DNA of 64,000 bases from Thermus arciformis (GTDB taxonomy: Bacteria > Deinococcota > Deinococci > Deinococcales > Thermaceae): assembly GCF_900102145.1 (NCBI RefSeq), contig NZ_FNBC01000001.1:96741-160740 (forward strand), written 5' to 3'. Every line of letters starts with the position of its first letter. Position 1 is the stretch's first letter. Positions 1-10,771 of the stretch are shown piece after piece. Position numbers and translations under genes: made by a program. Under the pieces are notes generated by a model. It was not told the DNA's origin, ran no database searches, and saw nothing but the letters and a program-made list of their open reading frames with translations.

Positions 1-1
1 C

Positions 2-1990
2 CTTGGGCCCCTCCTGCCGGGGGCGGGGCGGGTGGCCCTGGTGGGGGAGGCCCTGCGGGGGCTCTACGGGCCCGGCGTGGCCCCAGGGGAGGCCCGGCTC
101 TTCGCCCGGGCCATCGCCGAGCTGAAGCGCTTCGGCCTCTCCCCCTTCGCCCTGCCCAAGGACGGGGAGGCGGGGAGGCTCAGGCGGGTCTACCTCGCCT
201 ACGAGCGCCTGAAGCGGGGGAGCCTGGACTACGACGACTTCCGCCGCTACGCCCAGAGGGCGCCCCTCCGCCTCTTTCCCAAGCCCCACCTCGTGGTGGT
301 GGACGGCCTCCGGGAGGTGGGGCCTTTGGACCTAGCCTTCCTCCGGCGCCTGGCGCGGGAGGTGCCCGTCCTTCTCGCCCTCGAGGTCCTGCCCCCGGGC
401 CTGGAGCCTTGGGAAACCCTTTCCCCAAGGCCCCTGAAGCGGGAGGTCCTGCGCCTCGCCAACCCCGTGGAGGAGGCCCGCCACCTCCTCAGGGCCCTGA
501 AGCGGGCCCTGGCCCCCAAGGACCTCGGGGGGGAGGGCCTCGCCCCGGAGGAGGTGCTGGTGGTGGCCCCGGAGGAGCGCATCGGGGGGCTTCTCCTCCT
601 CAAGGAGGAGTACGGCCTCCCCCTGGAAGACGGCCGGGAGCGGGCCTTGGCGGACACGGAGGACGGGGAAAAGGTGCTCGCCCTCCTGAGCCCCTTCCCC
701 ACGGGCCGGGACCTCCTGGCCCTGGGGTTTTCCGCCCTGGGCCGCCGGGCCCTGCGCCTTGGCCTTGCGGGGGAGGAGGCCCTAAAGGCCCTGGCCCAGC
801 GGGAAGGCCTTCAGGCGGAGTGGGAGGCCTTCTCCACCCTCCGCACCCCGGGCCCCGACCCCTTGGCCTGGGCGGAGGAGGCCTTGGAAAGGCTTGGGGT
901 TTCCGCCAAGGAGCCCTTCCTCTCCCGGCTCCGCCTGGCCCTCCGGGTGGGTGGGGGAGCCCCCCTTGCCTGGTGGCGGAGCTTCCTCCTGGACGAGGCC
1001 CTGCCCCCGGGGGTGGGGCGGGGCGTCCCCGTCCTTCCCCCCTTGCGGGCCACGGGGGTGCGGGCCAGGCGGGCCTACGTCCTGGACTGGGTGGCGGGGC
1101 GGTACACCCTGGGGGAGGGGGAGGACTACTTCCTCCTGGAGGAGCTGAGGGAGCGGGGCCTTCTGGCGCGGCTTCCCAGGCGCCTCAGGGGCCTTGACCC
1201 CCTCTTCTGGGAGGAGGTGGCCACCCGGGGGGAGGAGGTCTACCTCCTCTACCCCGAGGCCGGCCCTTCCGGCCTCTACCCCCCCATGGAGGCGGGGAAG
1301 AGGCCCGACCCCCTGCCCCCGGCAAGCCGCCTCGAGGCCCTGCCCCACGCCCCCTTCCGCCCCCCCTGGCCGAGGGCCGGGGGGGGCCTGCCCTCTGTGG
1401 AAGCCCTTAGGCGCCTCCTGGAGTGCCCCTTCCGGGTGTACCTGGAGCGCTTTTTCCCCCGGGAGGCGGAGGAGGACGGCGCCTTGGGCTGGGATGCCCT
1501 CGCCCGGGAGGGGAATGGGCTTTTGGACCACCCCGAGGTGGGGCCTTGGCTAGAGCGGCACCAAGCCCACCTGGAGGGGATGCGGTTTTTCGTGGTTTGG
1601 GAGAGGCAGGGGTACCGCCTGTGCCTGGACGGGGTGCGGCGGGAGGGGAAGGCCGTGCACCTCTACCGCCTTCTTTCGGCGGGGGCAGCGCCTGAGTGGG
1701 ACGCGCGGAAGCGCTGGACCGAGTGGAAGGCTATGGAGGAACTCCTGGAGGGCAGGTTCACGTCCAAGGTGGAGGAGGTGCACCTTTGGGCCTGGCCCTG
1801 GCTGGGGGAGCCCGTCCCTTACCGCAAGTGCCCCTTCCGCCGAGGGGAGAGGCTTGGGCCTTTGGAGGTCATTCGGCCGAGGCTCGAGGAGGCCCTGGCC
1901 CTCTGGCGGGAAGGGGTCTTGTCCTCGAGGCCAGGGGGACACTGCCACGCCTGCACCTTCCAGGACGTGTGCCGGAAGGAGGGGGAATGA
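2..1990 (+). CDS. addB: AddB-like exonuclease subunit (5' partial)
   Basis: Probable partner of the AddA helicase-nuclease in double-strand-break repair. The frame is open to the left edge, so the N-terminus is missing; the first in-window GTG is at 32. The C-terminus has the cysteine layout of an AddB-type iron-sulfur nuclease: one Cys in ECPFRVYLERFF (about 1424) and three in CHACTFQDVC (1943-1972). Where RecB-family nucleases have a GxxDR...DYK core, this protein reads LDGVRREGKAVHLYRL (about 1626-1673), so the catalytic Asp-Tyr-Lys appears lost. The stop overlaps the addA start as ATGA, implying translational coupling. Identity rests on the C-terminal architecture and on the neighbour; the N-terminal half was not recognised on its own. 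Confidence 0.7.
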   Translation, partial: LGPLLPGAGRVALVGEALRGLYGPGVAPGEARLFARAIAELKRFGLSPFALPKDGEAGRLRRVYLAYERLKRGSLDYDDFRRYAQRAPLRLFPKPHLVVVDGLREVGPLDLAFLRRLAREVPVLLALEVLPPGLEPWETLSPRPLKREVLRLANPVEEARHLLRALKRALAPKDLGGEGLAPEEVLVVAPEERIGGLLLLKEEYGLPLEDGRERALADTEDGEKVLALLSPFPTGRDLLALGFSALGRRALRLGLAGEEALKALAQREGLQAEWEAFSTLRTPGPDPLAWAEEALERLGVSAKEPFLSRLRLALRVGGGAPLAWWRSFLLDEALPPGVGRGVPVLPPLRATGVRARRAYVLDWVAGRYTLGEGEDYFLLEELRERGLLARLPRRLRGLDPLFWEEVATRGEEVYLLYPEAGPSGLYPPMEAGKRPDPLPPASRLEALPHAPFRPPWPRAGGGLPSVEALRRLLECPFRVYLERFFPREAEEDGALGWDALAREGNGLLDHPEVGPWLERHQAHLEGMRFFVVWERQGYRLCLDGVRREGKAVHLYRLLSAGAAPEWDARKRWTEWKAMEELLEGRFTSKVEEVHLWAWPWLGEPVPYRKCPFRRGERLGPLEVIRPRLEEALALWREGVLSSRPGGHCHACTFQDVCRKEGE

Positions 1991-4605
1991 GGCTTTACGT
2001 GGCCTCGGCGGGCACGGGCAAGACCCACGCCCTGGTGGAGGAGCTCCTCGCCCTGGTGCGCCGGGGCGTCCCCTTGCGGCGCATCGCCGCCGTCACCTTC
2101 ACCCGCAAGGCCGCGGAGGAGCTTAGGGCCCGGGCCCGGGAGGGGGTGGAAAGGCTCTTGGAGGCCGAGCCCCGCGCCCCCTGGGCCGAGGAGGCCCGGC
2201 GGGAGGTGCACGGGGCGGTGTTCACCACCGTCCACGGCTTCCTGGCGGAGGCCCTTCGCCACGTGGCCCCCCTCCTTTCCCTGGACCCGGACTTCGCCCT
2301 TTTGGACGAGCTCGTGGCCGAGGCCTTCTTTCTGGAGGAGGCGAGGGGGCTCCTTTACCTCCGGGGCCTGGACCCGGGCCTCGAGGCCCTCCTCCTCACC
2401 CTCTACCAAAAGCGCACCCTGGCCGGGGGGTTCACCCCTTTGCCGGGGGCGGAAGACCTGGTGGGGCTTTTCCAGGAGGCCCTGGAGAGGTACCGCCGCC
2501 GCACCCAGGAGGCCTTGGGCCCCGGGGACCTGGAGGCCTGGGCCCTCCGCCTCCTGGAGCACCCCGAGGCCCTGGGGCGGGTGGTGGCCCGCTTCCCCCA
2601 CCTCCTCATTGACGAGTACCAGGACCTGAACCCTTTGCAGGGCCGCTTCTTCCGGGCCCTGGAGGAGGCGGGGGCGGAGGTGGTGGCCGTGGGGGACCCC
2701 AAGCAGTCCATCTACCTCTTCCGCAACGCCCGGGTGGAGGTCTTCCGGGAGGCCCTGGGCCGGGCGGAGGAGGTCCGCCTTTTGGACCGCACCTTCCGCC
2801 ACGCCAAGGAGGTGGCCCGCTTCCTCAACCGCTTCGTGGAGCTCTTCCCCGAGGAGGAGCGGGTCTTGGTGGCCCCCAAGCGGCCGGAGGAGGGGCGGGT
2901 GGAGGTCCACTGGGTGGTGGGGGAGGGGGAGTTGGAGGAAAAGCGCAAGCGGGAAGCCGCCCTCCTGGTGGAGCGCCTTGTGGAGCTGGAGAAGGAGGGC
3001 TACCCCTTCTCCCAGATGGCCGTCCTGGTGCGAAGCCGCACCAGCCTTCCCCACCTGGAGGCCGCCTTCCGCGCCCGGGGGGTGCCCTACGGGCTCAGGC
3101 GGGGCCGGAGCTTTTTCAACCGCCCCGAGGTGCGGGACCTCTACCACGCCCTGCGCCTGGCCCTTTGGGAAGGGCCCTTGGGGGAGGAGGAGCGCCTTTC
3201 CCTCCTGGCCTTTCTGCGGGGGCCCTGGGCAGGGCTGGACCTCGCCCAGGTGGAGGAGGCCCTGCGGGCGGAAGACCCCCTTCCCCTCCTCCCCGAGGCG
3301 GTGCGGGAGCGGCTTGCCTGGCTGAAGGGGCTCGCGGGGGCCAAGCCCCTGGAGGCCCTGAAGGCCCTGGCCCGGGAGGAGGCCTTCCTGAGGCGGCTTT
3401 CCCCAAGGGCCCGGGCCAACCTGGACGCCCTCCTCCTCCTGGCGGCCTCCGAGCGCTTCCCCGACCTCGAGGCCCTCTTGGAGTGGCTTAGGCTCCGGGC
3501 CCAGGACCCCGAGGCGGGCGAGCTCCCCGAGGGCGGGGAAGGGGTGAGCCTCCTCACGGTGCACGCCGCCAAGGGGCTGGAGTGGCCCGTGGTGGCGGTC
3601 TTTGACCTGGCCCGGGAGGACCCCCCCTTCCGGGACCCCCTGGCCGTGGGGCCGGAAGGGGAGGTGGCCCTGAGGGGCACGGAGGCCTTCGCCCGGGTGC
3701 GGGAGGCTTGGGCCAAGGCCGAGAAGGAAGAAAGCCTCCGCCTCCTCTACGTGGCCCTTTCCCGGGCGCGGGACGTGCTCTTGGTGACGGGAAGCGCCTC
3801 GAGGCGCCCGGGGCCTTGGGCCAAGGCCTTCCAGGCCCTCGGCCTGGGGCCTGAGGCCGGGGCGCCCTGGGTCAAGCGGCACCCTTGGGGGGAGGTTTCC
3901 CCCCCGGGGTCTCCCTCCCCCGCGCCGGTCCCCCTCGATCCCGCCCCCTACGCCCCCTTGGCCTTCCCCGGCCGCCCTCTTCCCAGGGTCTATTCCCCGA
4001 GCGCCCACCGCAAGGCCGAGGAGCCCCTTTCCCTGGCCGAGGCTTTGGAGGAGGGGGCTCCGGAGTTCGCCCGGGCCCTGGGCACCCTGGTCCACTACGC
4101 CATCGCCCGCCACCTGGACCCCGAGGACGAGGGGGCCATGGCCGCCCTCCTCCTCCAGGAGGTGGCCTTCCCCTTCCCCGAGGAGGAGCGGGAGGCGCTT
4201 TTGGGGGAGGTCCGCCGCCTCCTCCGCCACTACCGGGACCTCCTCTCGGGCCCCCTTCCCCCCCTGGAGGCCCGGGAGGAGGACCACGCCGAGCTCCCCT
4301 TGGTCCTCCCCTTCGGGGGGACGGTCTGGTACGGGGTGCTGGACCGCCTCTACCGGGTGGGGAAGACCTGGTACCTGGAGGACTACAAGACCGACCGGGA
4401 GGTCCGTCCGGAGGCCTACCGCCTCCAGCTCGCCCTCTACTGGGAGGCGGTGCGGCGGGCCTGGGGGGTGGAGGCGGAGGCCCGGCTCGTCTACCTCCGC
4501 CCCCGGGAGGTCCACCCCTTCGCCCCCGAGGCGCTCAGGGCGGCCCTGGAGGAAGTGGCTAACCCCCCGGGGGAAGCCCCGGGGGGCGGGGAAGGCCAGG
4601 CCTAG
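1987..4605 (+). CDS. addA: AddA-like UvrD-family helicase-nuclease
   Basis: ATP-dependent helicase and RecB-type nuclease that resects DNA ends, 872 residues. Seen in order: Walker A SAGTGKT near residue 7, motif II DEYQDL near 209, [11 protein letters not shown] near 236, [16 protein letters not shown] near 523, YVALSRARD near 588, and a C-terminal nuclease with VLDRL, EDYKTD near 798 and QLALY, all apparently intact. The start is the ATG at 1987, which overlaps the upstream stop as ATGA; a longer in-frame extension upstream lies inside addB and lacks family features. The stop overlaps the convergent rpsI stop. With the AddB partner apparently lacking its catalytic triad, this is probably the only active nuclease of the complex. 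Confidence 0.9.
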   Translation: MRLYVASAGTGKTHALVEELLALVRRGVPLRRIAAVTFTRKAAEELRARAREGVERLLEAEPRAPWAEEARREVHGAVFTTVHGFLAEALRHVAPLLSLDPDFALLDELVAEAFFLEEARGLLYLRGLDPGLEALLLTLYQKRTLAGGFTPLPGAEDLVGLFQEALERYRRRTQEALGPGDLEAWALRLLEHPEALGRVVARFPHLLIDEYQDLNPLQGRFFRALEEAGAEVVAVGDPKQSIYLFRNARVEVFREALGRAEEVRLLDRTFRHAKEVARFLNRFVELFPEEERVLVAPKRPEEGRVEVHWVVGEGELEEKRKREAALLVERLVELEKEGYPFSQMAVLVRSRTSLPHLEAAFRARGVPYGLRRGRSFFNRPEVRDLYHALRLALWEGPLGEEERLSLLAFLRGPWAGLDLAQVEEALRAEDPLPLLPEAVRERLAWLKGLAGAKPLEALKALAREEAFLRRLSPRARANLDALLLLAASERFPDLEALLEWLRLRAQDPEAGELPEGGEGVSLLTVHAAKGLEWPVVAVFDLAREDPPFRDPLAVGPEGEVALRGTEAFARVREAWAKAEKEESLRLLYVALSRARDVLLVTGSASRRPGPWAKAFQALGLGPEAGAPWVKRHPWGEVSPPGSPSPAPVPLDPAPYAPLAFPGRPLPRVYSPSAHRKAEEPLSLAEALEEGAPEFARALGTLVHYAIARHLDPEDEGAMAALLLQEVAFPFPEEEREALLGEVRRLLRHYRDLLSGPLPPLEAREEDHAELPLVLPFGGTVWYGVLDRLYRVGKTWYLEDYKTDREVRPEAYRLQLALYWEAVRRAWGVEAEARLVYLRPREVHPFAPEALRAALEEVANPPGEAPGGGEGQA

Positions 4606-4988
4606 CGCTTGGAGTACTGGGGGGCGCGGCGGGCCTTGTGCTTGCCGTACTTCTTGCGTTCCACCACGCGGGCGTCCCGGGTGAGGAAGCCCAGGGGCTT
4701 GAGCTTCGCCCGGTAGTCGGGGTTGTACTGGAGGAGGGCCCGGGCCACCCCCAGCTTGATGGCGTCCACCTGGCCGCTCTTCCCCCCGCCCCGCACGGTG
4801 ATGTAGGCGTCAAAGCGGCCCAGGGCGTCCACCACCCGCAAAGGCTCCAGGGCGGCCAGGGCCCGCACCAGCCCCTGGAAGTACTCCTGGAAGTCCTGCC
4901 CGTTCACGGTGACCTTGCCGCTTCCCGGCCTCAGGAAGACCCGGGCCACCGCCTCCTTCCGCCGTCCGGTGCCGTAGTACTGCTCCAT
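4602..4988 (-). CDS. rpsI: 30S ribosomal protein S9
   Basis: Small-subunit protein S9, 128 residues. It begins [20 protein letters not shown] and ends in the basic tail [13 protein letters not shown] that reaches the P-site tRNA. It matches T. thermophilus S9 apart from scattered conservative changes such as PGSGK and [15 protein letters not shown]. The ATG at 4988 is chosen because it overlaps the rplM stop as TGATG; a GTG directly before it adds one residue absent from the known protein. It is cotranscribed with rplM, the usual L13-S9 operon. Its stop codon overlaps that of convergent addA. Confidence 0.98.
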   Translation of the reverse strand: MEQYYGTGRRKEAVARVFLRPGSGKVTVNGQDFQEYFQGLVRALAALEPLRVVDALGRFDAYITVRGGGKSGQVDAIKLGVARALLQYNPDYRAKLKPLGFLTRDARVVERKKYGKHKARRAPQYSKR

Positions 4989-5413
4989 CACTTGACCTCC
5001 AGCTTCTCGGGCTTCTGGGCCTGGTGGGGGTGGGTGGGCCCGGCGTAGACCTTGAGCCGCTTGAAGAGCCTCCGGCCCAAAGGCCCCTTGGGGAGCATCC
5101 CCTTCACCGCGTGCTCCAGCACCCTTTCGGGGTGGGTGGCCAGCATCTTCTCCAAGGGGATTTTCTTAAGCCCCCCGGGGTAGCCGCTGTAGCGGGTGTA
5201 GACTTTTTGCTCCAGCTTTTTCCCGGTGACGCGGACCTTGTCGGCGTTCACCACCACCACGAAGTCCCCCATGGCCACGTTGGGGGTCCAGTCGGGGCGG
5301 TGCTTGCCCCGGAGGAGGGTGGCGATCTGGGTGGCGAGCCGCCCCAGGGTCTTGCCCTCCGCGTCAATCAAAACCCAGCGGGGTTTCACCTCTTTAGGCA
5401 CGTACGTCTTCAC
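4988..5413 (-). CDS. rplM: 50S ribosomal protein L13
   Basis: Large-subunit protein L13, an early assembly protein, 141 residues. It matches T. thermophilus L13 closely ([20 protein letters not shown] at the start, [20 protein letters not shown] at the end). The frame runs 30 codons further upstream to 5503, but the GTG at 5413 is the real start: AAGGAGG sits a few bases before it and the known protein begins here. First gene of the rplM-rpsI operon. Upstream lies an untranslated leader of about 80 bases with a conspicuous hairpin, and a TAAAGT -10 candidate at 5494-5499. Confidence 0.97.
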   Translation of the reverse strand: MKTYVPKEVKPRWVLIDAEGKTLGRLATQIATLLRGKHRPDWTPNVAMGDFVVVVNADKVRVTGKKLEQKVYTRYSGYPGGLKKIPLEKMLATHPERVLEHAVKGMLPKGPLGRRLFKRLKVYAGPTHPHQAQKPEKLEVK

Positions 5414-5450
5414 CAGGGCCCTCCTTATGGCTTGGGCGAAAAGGCTCCGC

Positions 5451-5481
5451 TCTTGGCGGGGGATCGGGGGACCCCGCAAGA
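5451..5481 (-). promoter_or_regulatory. hairpin in the rplM leader
   Basis: The minus-strand RNA can fold TCTTG-CGGGG (5481-5472) against CCCCG-C-CAAGA (5461-5451), ten base pairs with one bulged C. It lies between the candidate -10 box at 5494 and the Shine-Dalgarno site at 5414-5425. L13 leaders are known autoregulatory targets in other bacteria; that this one works the same way is inference. Confidence 0.4.
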
Positions 5482-5544
5482 ACGCCAAAGGTAACTTTAC
5501 CACACCCTAGGCCCCTCTGGGTAGATGTGGTAGGCTAAGGACCC

Positions 5545-7170
<1,626 letters not shown>

Positions 7171-7191
<21 letters not shown>

Positions 7192-8940
7192 AAAGATCGC
7201 TGTTAATCGTCAGGGGGGTTTTCGGCAAGGCGATTGCCTAAGACCTCCTTTATTTTTTCCAGAATGAGCTTGCCTCTCTCACGCAAGAAGGTTTCGTACT
7301 GATCGTCTGACAAGATGAGAGGGTTTATCTCTCCACCAGGGGTGAATTGAATGGGTAACAAAGCATTCCTTAAGCGATGGTTCGCCACATTTATACCCAT
7401 ACGATCCTTAAGATCGCGAATGTAGTCTGACGGATTTCTGTTTGAAAGGAGTTGATTGCTCTCGCTGGTTAGGGGTACCAAATTTGCGATAGAGTCTACC
7501 TTCTTCTTTCCACCAAAAGACCGAGGAAAAATGTGGTGAATTTCCAAAACATCTGATTCTATCCTGGAACCCGAGTAAAAATCTTCAGGGATCACCCGCC
7601 TTAAGAGGGCTTGAATGGCTTTATATCTATTATCGCTTTTTGCGAGGTTAATCAAACTTTCAAGATCAAGTTTAACCTCAGGTAGATCATCCTCTGGGAT
7701 TTGCCCTTCCTCTAAAAGTTTTTGAAGGCTTTTGTAGTGAATGAAGATTCTGTAATTTGTAGCCCTAAAACCACTTTGTAAAACATTTGCGAAAAACCAT
7801 TGCACCAATTTGTCTCGCTTTTCTACAAGGAATGCCTGTTGCTTCTTGGGCTCTAAATCAGCTAGAGCTCCGGCAAGAGCTACTAACTGACTTTCGCCAA
7901 CATAATACCTTGGCTCGAGGCCGCACTCGCTTTGCGCCCACTTTATAGCGGAAACCAGAGCTGAAACTGCTTTATCCCAGTTTTTGTTAATGTCTTCTTT
8001 TCTAAGTTTGAGTTGTTCGCTGCGAGAAGGCTCGGTGTTTTTCTCAATAAGGACGATAATTTGAAGGATTCGTTCGCCGTCTATATCAAAGCGTTTGAGT
8101 AGATTATGAGAGCTTCGGGCTCTTTCGTATAAATTTCTAAGGTCTGGCTCTGGGAAATAACGTGCAACAGCAAGATCAAAGGTAGTTAAGCGCGTTCCGG
8201 TTGAATTTATTGTTTCAAAGATGCGGCAAATGGCCTCTATCCCCTCTTGCCCGTCCAAAAGGATATAGGGAACCTCATAATTGCGGATGGTTTCAAATAT
8301 ACGGTTAACTTTTTGTATCGCTTTCATTGCCTTATCTCGCTCCTCTTTAAAGAAACCCAGAAAATAGTCAATGACGTGTTTTTGCTCTTCTCCTTCGGTG
8401 ACAAGATCTGCGCGCACCCACCGCCCATTATTGCGGGTTGGATCTTTCACTCCCGCAAAAGAAGTTTTCTTGATCCAATCCGACCGCTCATCTTCAAATG
8501 AGCTGTATAGCGCTTGCAGATCAAACCAATAAGTTTTCTGAGGGTGGGCGTTTAGCAATACGCGAACAATGGAGGTCATTCTTTGTTGGCCATCCAATAT
8601 AAGCAATTCCTGCCCCTCAGTTGGCGTATCTTCATCTTCAGGGGGGTTTTCCGAAAGGCTATTTCCCAAGGTGGACTCTGAATCATCCACAGCAACCTGA
8701 AGAGGGCGAGTGCTTAGGCGAATCTCAGGGCTTGGCTCTAACAAAAGTAGCGATCCAATAGGGTAATTGCGCGCAATGGAGTCTATGAGTAGAGCAACCT
8801 GGGCTTCATTCCAGACAAAATCACGTTGAAATTGGGGAAGCTTAAACTGGTTGAGCCTAACTTTTTTCAACAGCTGATTCATTCGGAATGATCCTGTACG
8901 CATACCTCAAATACTGCCACGATAATTGAGCGCCTGTCAA
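7171..8940. mobile_element. AT-rich horizontally acquired insert
   Basis: Between pyrG and the ATPase gene the composition drops from about 70% to roughly 45% GC and codon use changes completely. The boundaries fall inside the last codons of both neighbours: pyrG changes tail after ...VEAALA (about 7170), and the ATPase gene ends on a TGA formed at 8937-8939. Only one gene lies inside. I found no integrase, transposase or convincing target-site duplication, so the insertion route is unknown; replacement by homologous or illegitimate recombination of a defence-island fragment is possible. Confidence 0.75.
7203..8903 (-). CDS. DUF262-HNH protein (GmrSD-like, COG1479 type)
   Basis: 566 residues and the only gene in the AT-rich insert. 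N-terminal DUF262 (ParB-like NTPase) features: LPQFQRDFVW near 22, NYPIGSLLLL near 46, DGQQRMTS at 104-111 and RIFETINSTGTRLTTFDLAV near 232. The C-terminus has an HNH nuclease signature, LEIHHIFPRSFGG near 455 with downstream ANLVPLT and SNRNPSDYI. This fused arrangement is typical of GmrSD, SspE and BrxU relatives, which cut modified phage DNA. No modification gene accompanies it, so it may act alone as a type IV restriction enzyme against incoming modified DNA. The start could also be the ATG at 8882. Function is inferred from domains only. Confidence 0.85.
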   Translation of the reverse strand: MRTGSFRMNQLLKKVRLNQFKLPQFQRDFVWNEAQVALLIDSIARNYPIGSLLLLEPSPEIRLSTRPLQVAVDDSESTLGNSLSENPPEDEDTPTEGQELLILDGQQRMTSIVRVLLNAHPQKTYWFDLQALYSSFEDERSDWIKKTSFAGVKDPTRNNGRWVRADLVTEGEEQKHVIDYFLGFFKEERDKAMKAIQKVNRIFETIRNYEVPYILLDGQEGIEAICRIFETINSTGTRLTTFDLAVARYFPEPDLRNLYERARSSHNLLKRFDIDGERILQIIVLIEKNTEPSRSEQLKLRKEDINKNWDKAVSALVSAIKWAQSECGLEPRYYVGESQLVALAGALADLEPKKQQAFLVEKRDKLVQWFFANVLQSGFRATNYRIFIHYKSLQKLLEEGQIPEDDLPEVKLDLESLINLAKSDNRYKAIQALLRRVIPEDFYSGSRIESDVLEIHHIFPRSFGGKKKVDSIANLVPLTSESNQLLSNRNPSDYIRDLKDRMGINVANHRLRNALLPIQFTPGGEINPLILSDDQYETFLRERGKLILEKIKEVLGNRLAENPPDD

Positions 8941-9959
8941 CAGCTTTGGGCGAACTGCCTGGCCGCCCGCCCGGAGAAGCCCCGGCTTAGGGCGAAGCGC
9001 AGGGCCTCCGCTTCCTCCTCTTGGGTGAGGGGGCGGCCCAGGTGGTGGGCCACGGCCCGGAGGAAGAGGGCCTTGTCAAAGGGCGGGAAGGTGAGCACGA
9101 GCCCGAAGCGCTCCGCCAGGGCCAGCTCCTCCTGGAGGGCGTCCCAGGCCTCGGGGGCCTCCCCGGGGAGGGGGTTTTCCCCCAGGCGGCGCACCAGGTG
9201 GCGGCGGTTGGAGGTGGCGAGGAGGAGGACGTTCTCGGGGGGGCCCTCGAGGCTTCCTTCCAGGAGGGCTTTAAGGTGGTGGAAGGCCTCGTCCTCGGGG
9301 TCCAAGGAAAGGTCGTCCAGGAAGAGGAAGAAGCGGTGGGGAAGGAGGGAAAGCCTTTCTAGAAGCTCCTCCAGGCGGAAAAGGGCGCCCTTTTCCACCT
9401 CCACCATGCGGGCTTCGGGCAGGTGGAGGAGGCTTTTGGCCGCGGTGCTTTTCCCCGTGCCCCGGGCCCCATAGAGGAGGGTGTGGAGGGCGGGCCTTCC
9501 GGAAAGGAAGCGCTCGGCGTTCTCCCTCAGGGCCTTGAGCTGGCCCTCGTACCCCAGAAGCTCCCCTTCTTTGGGCAGGCGGGGGTGGGGGAGGGGGCGG
9601 AGAGCCCCGTCAAAGCGGAAGGCCCTATATAGGGCGAAGGGCCAGGGCCCGTGGGCCCGCAGGACCCGCACCAGCGCCTCGGGGTCCCGGGCGAGGAGGG
9701 CCTCTAGGGCCTCTTCCTCCGCCGGGGTGGGGGGGCGTTCCCCGAGGCTTCCTAGGGGAAAGGAGGCCCGCCTTTCCTGGAGCCTTAGGAAGGCCTCCTC
9801 GAGGTCCAGCCGGATGAGGTCCAGAAGCCCGGGGGTGGGTCTCAGGGCCCGCCAGGCCCAGGGGGCTTTCAGGAGGGCCTGGGCCAGGGCGTAGCCCCAA
9901 GGCTCGCCCTGGGGGAGGTCCAGGGAGAGGAGGTCCAGGGGGCTTTGGGGAAGCTCCAT
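8937..9959 (-). CDS. DUF815-like AAA ATPase
   Basis: 340 residues from the chosen start MELPQSPLDLL. A central P-loop YGARGTGKSTAAKSLL, Walker B FLFLDDLSL and sensor-like LLLATSNRRHL identify an AAA protein of the DUF815 family, whose role is unknown. The ATG at 9959 is preferred because TAAGAT ends 7 bases before it, the local leaderless pattern; an ATG at 9968 is possible, and longer versions run into the tRNA-Lys gene. The C-terminus GRAARQFAQSC ends at the insert boundary, the last codons and stop being formed at the junction, so the native end has probably been altered. It lies downstream of the tRNA-Lys terminator. Confidence 0.75.
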   Translation of the reverse strand: MELPQSPLDLLSLDLPQGEPWGYALAQALLKAPWAWRALRPTPGLLDLIRLDLEEAFLRLQERRASFPLGSLGERPPTPAEEEALEALLARDPEALVRVLRAHGPWPFALYRAFRFDGALRPLPHPRLPKEGELLGYEGQLKALRENAERFLSGRPALHTLLYGARGTGKSTAAKSLLHLPEARMVEVEKGALFRLEELLERLSLLPHRFFLFLDDLSLDPEDEAFHHLKALLEGSLEGPPENVLLLATSNRRHLVRRLGENPLPGEAPEAWDALQEELALAERFGLVLTFPPFDKALFLRAVAHHLGRPLTQEEEAEALRFALSRGFSGRAARQFAQSC

Positions 9960-9980
9960 GGGCCCCATCTTAAGGGAAAT

Positions 9981-9998
9981 CCCCGGGTTTCCCCGGGG
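9981..9998 (-). terminator. terminator of tRNA-Lys
   Basis: A CCCCGGGG-AAA-CCCGGGG hairpin on the minus strand followed by ATTTCCCTT, placed directly after the encoded CCA of tRNA-Lys. Confidence 0.65.
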
Positions 9999-10002
9999 GC
10001 TT

Positions 10003-10078
10003 TGGTGGGCCGCACAGGACTCGAACCTGTAACCCACCGATTAAGAGTCGGTTGCTCTACCGGTTGAGCTAGCGGCCC
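10003..10078 (-). tRNA. tRNA-Lys (anticodon CTT)
   Basis: A 76-base cloverleaf on the minus strand. The acceptor stem GGGCCGC pairs with GCGGCCC and is followed by encoded CCA. The anticodon stem CCGA/TCGG encloses loop CTCTTAA, giving anticodon CTT (lysine AAG). The T arm is CAGGTTCGAGTCCTG. A consensus promoter lies upstream and a hairpin terminator downstream. Confidence 0.97.
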
Positions 10079-10092
10079 AAACGCCAAAGGCT

Positions 10093-10121
10093 AGTGTAGC
10101 TTCCCCCTTTTCCCCTGTCAA
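10093..10121 (-). promoter_or_regulatory. promoter of tRNA-Lys
   Basis: TTGACA at 10121-10116, a 17-base spacer and TACACT at 10098-10093, ending 14 bases before the mature tRNA 5' end. Spacing and hexamers are near perfect for the housekeeping sigma factor. Confidence 0.85.
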
Positions 10122-10159
10122 GGACTTTCCCTCCGCCCCTCTTGGGGTCAGGGAGGGGC

Positions 10160-10771
10160 TCAGAAGAGGTAGAGCACCGCCCGGCCTTCCACTACCCGCA
10201 CCCGGATGGGCCCGAGGGCCTGGTTTTCCAGGGTGAGGGTGGTGGCCTTGAGGGGCGTGGGGGGAAGGTCCCACCGCGCCCCCTCCACCCCCAGGGCGGC
10301 CTCGGGGAAGGGGAGGAGGCTGAAGGGGGTTCCGGGCTCCAGGGAAAAGGCGTGGAGGCCCGGGAGGAGGGGGAAGGCCCGGGCGAGCCCGTCCGTGAGC
10401 TCCACCCGCACCCCCTTTTCCAGGAGGAGGAAGGCGAGCTCCAGGTGGGCCAGGGTGTGGTCCAGCCGCCCGCCCAAAGCCCCCAGGAGGAGGACCTCCT
10501 CCGCCCCAAGCTCCAGGGCCTTCCGGAGGAGGGCCTCCCCGTCCGTGAGGTCCTTCTCCCGGGGAAGGACCTCCTTGGGCGCGGAAAGGGCCTCCTGGAG
10601 CCAAGGGGGGCTTGAGTCAAAGTCCCCAAGCCAAAGCTCCGGGGTAAGCCCTAAGGCCAAGGCGTGCCGCCCTCCGGAGTCCGCCGCCAGGAGGCGGTAG
10701 CCCTCAAGCCTCTCCTTCAAGGCCTCCGTGGCCAGGAGGGGGCCGCCCAAGAGGAGGGCGAAGCGCCTCAT
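10160..10771 (-). CDS. thiN: thiamine pyrophosphokinase
   Basis: Transfers pyrophosphate from ATP to thiamine to make thiamine diphosphate; 203 residues. Family features: GGPLLATEAL, LLAADSGGRHALALGL, WLGDFDSS, KDLTDGEALLRKAL and LGALGGRLDHTLAHL, which together form the ATP-binding and catalytic surface. The ATG at 10771 is chosen over an upstream extension because the protein motif begins at MRRFALLLGG and GGAGGG lies directly before it. It overlaps the stop of the upstream ABC ATPase gene by four bases, so the two are coupled, which suggests that the transporter handles thiamine or a precursor. Confidence 0.9.
   Translation of the reverse strand: MRRFALLLGGPLLATEALKERLEGYRLLAADSGGRHALALGLTPELWLGDFDSSPPWLQEALSAPKEVLPREKDLTDGEALLRKALELGAEEVLLLGALGGRLDHTLAHLELAFLLLEKGVRVELTDGLARAFPLLPGLHAFSLEPGTPFSLLPFPEAALGVEGARWDLPPTPLKATTLTLENQALGPIRVRVVEGRAVLYLF

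Noticed and set aside
1819..4515. Open frame of 898 codons on the minus strand
   Set aside because: Antisense to addA; Pro/Gly/Leu/Glu-rich composition is typical of shadow frames in GC-rich DNA and it has no domain motif.
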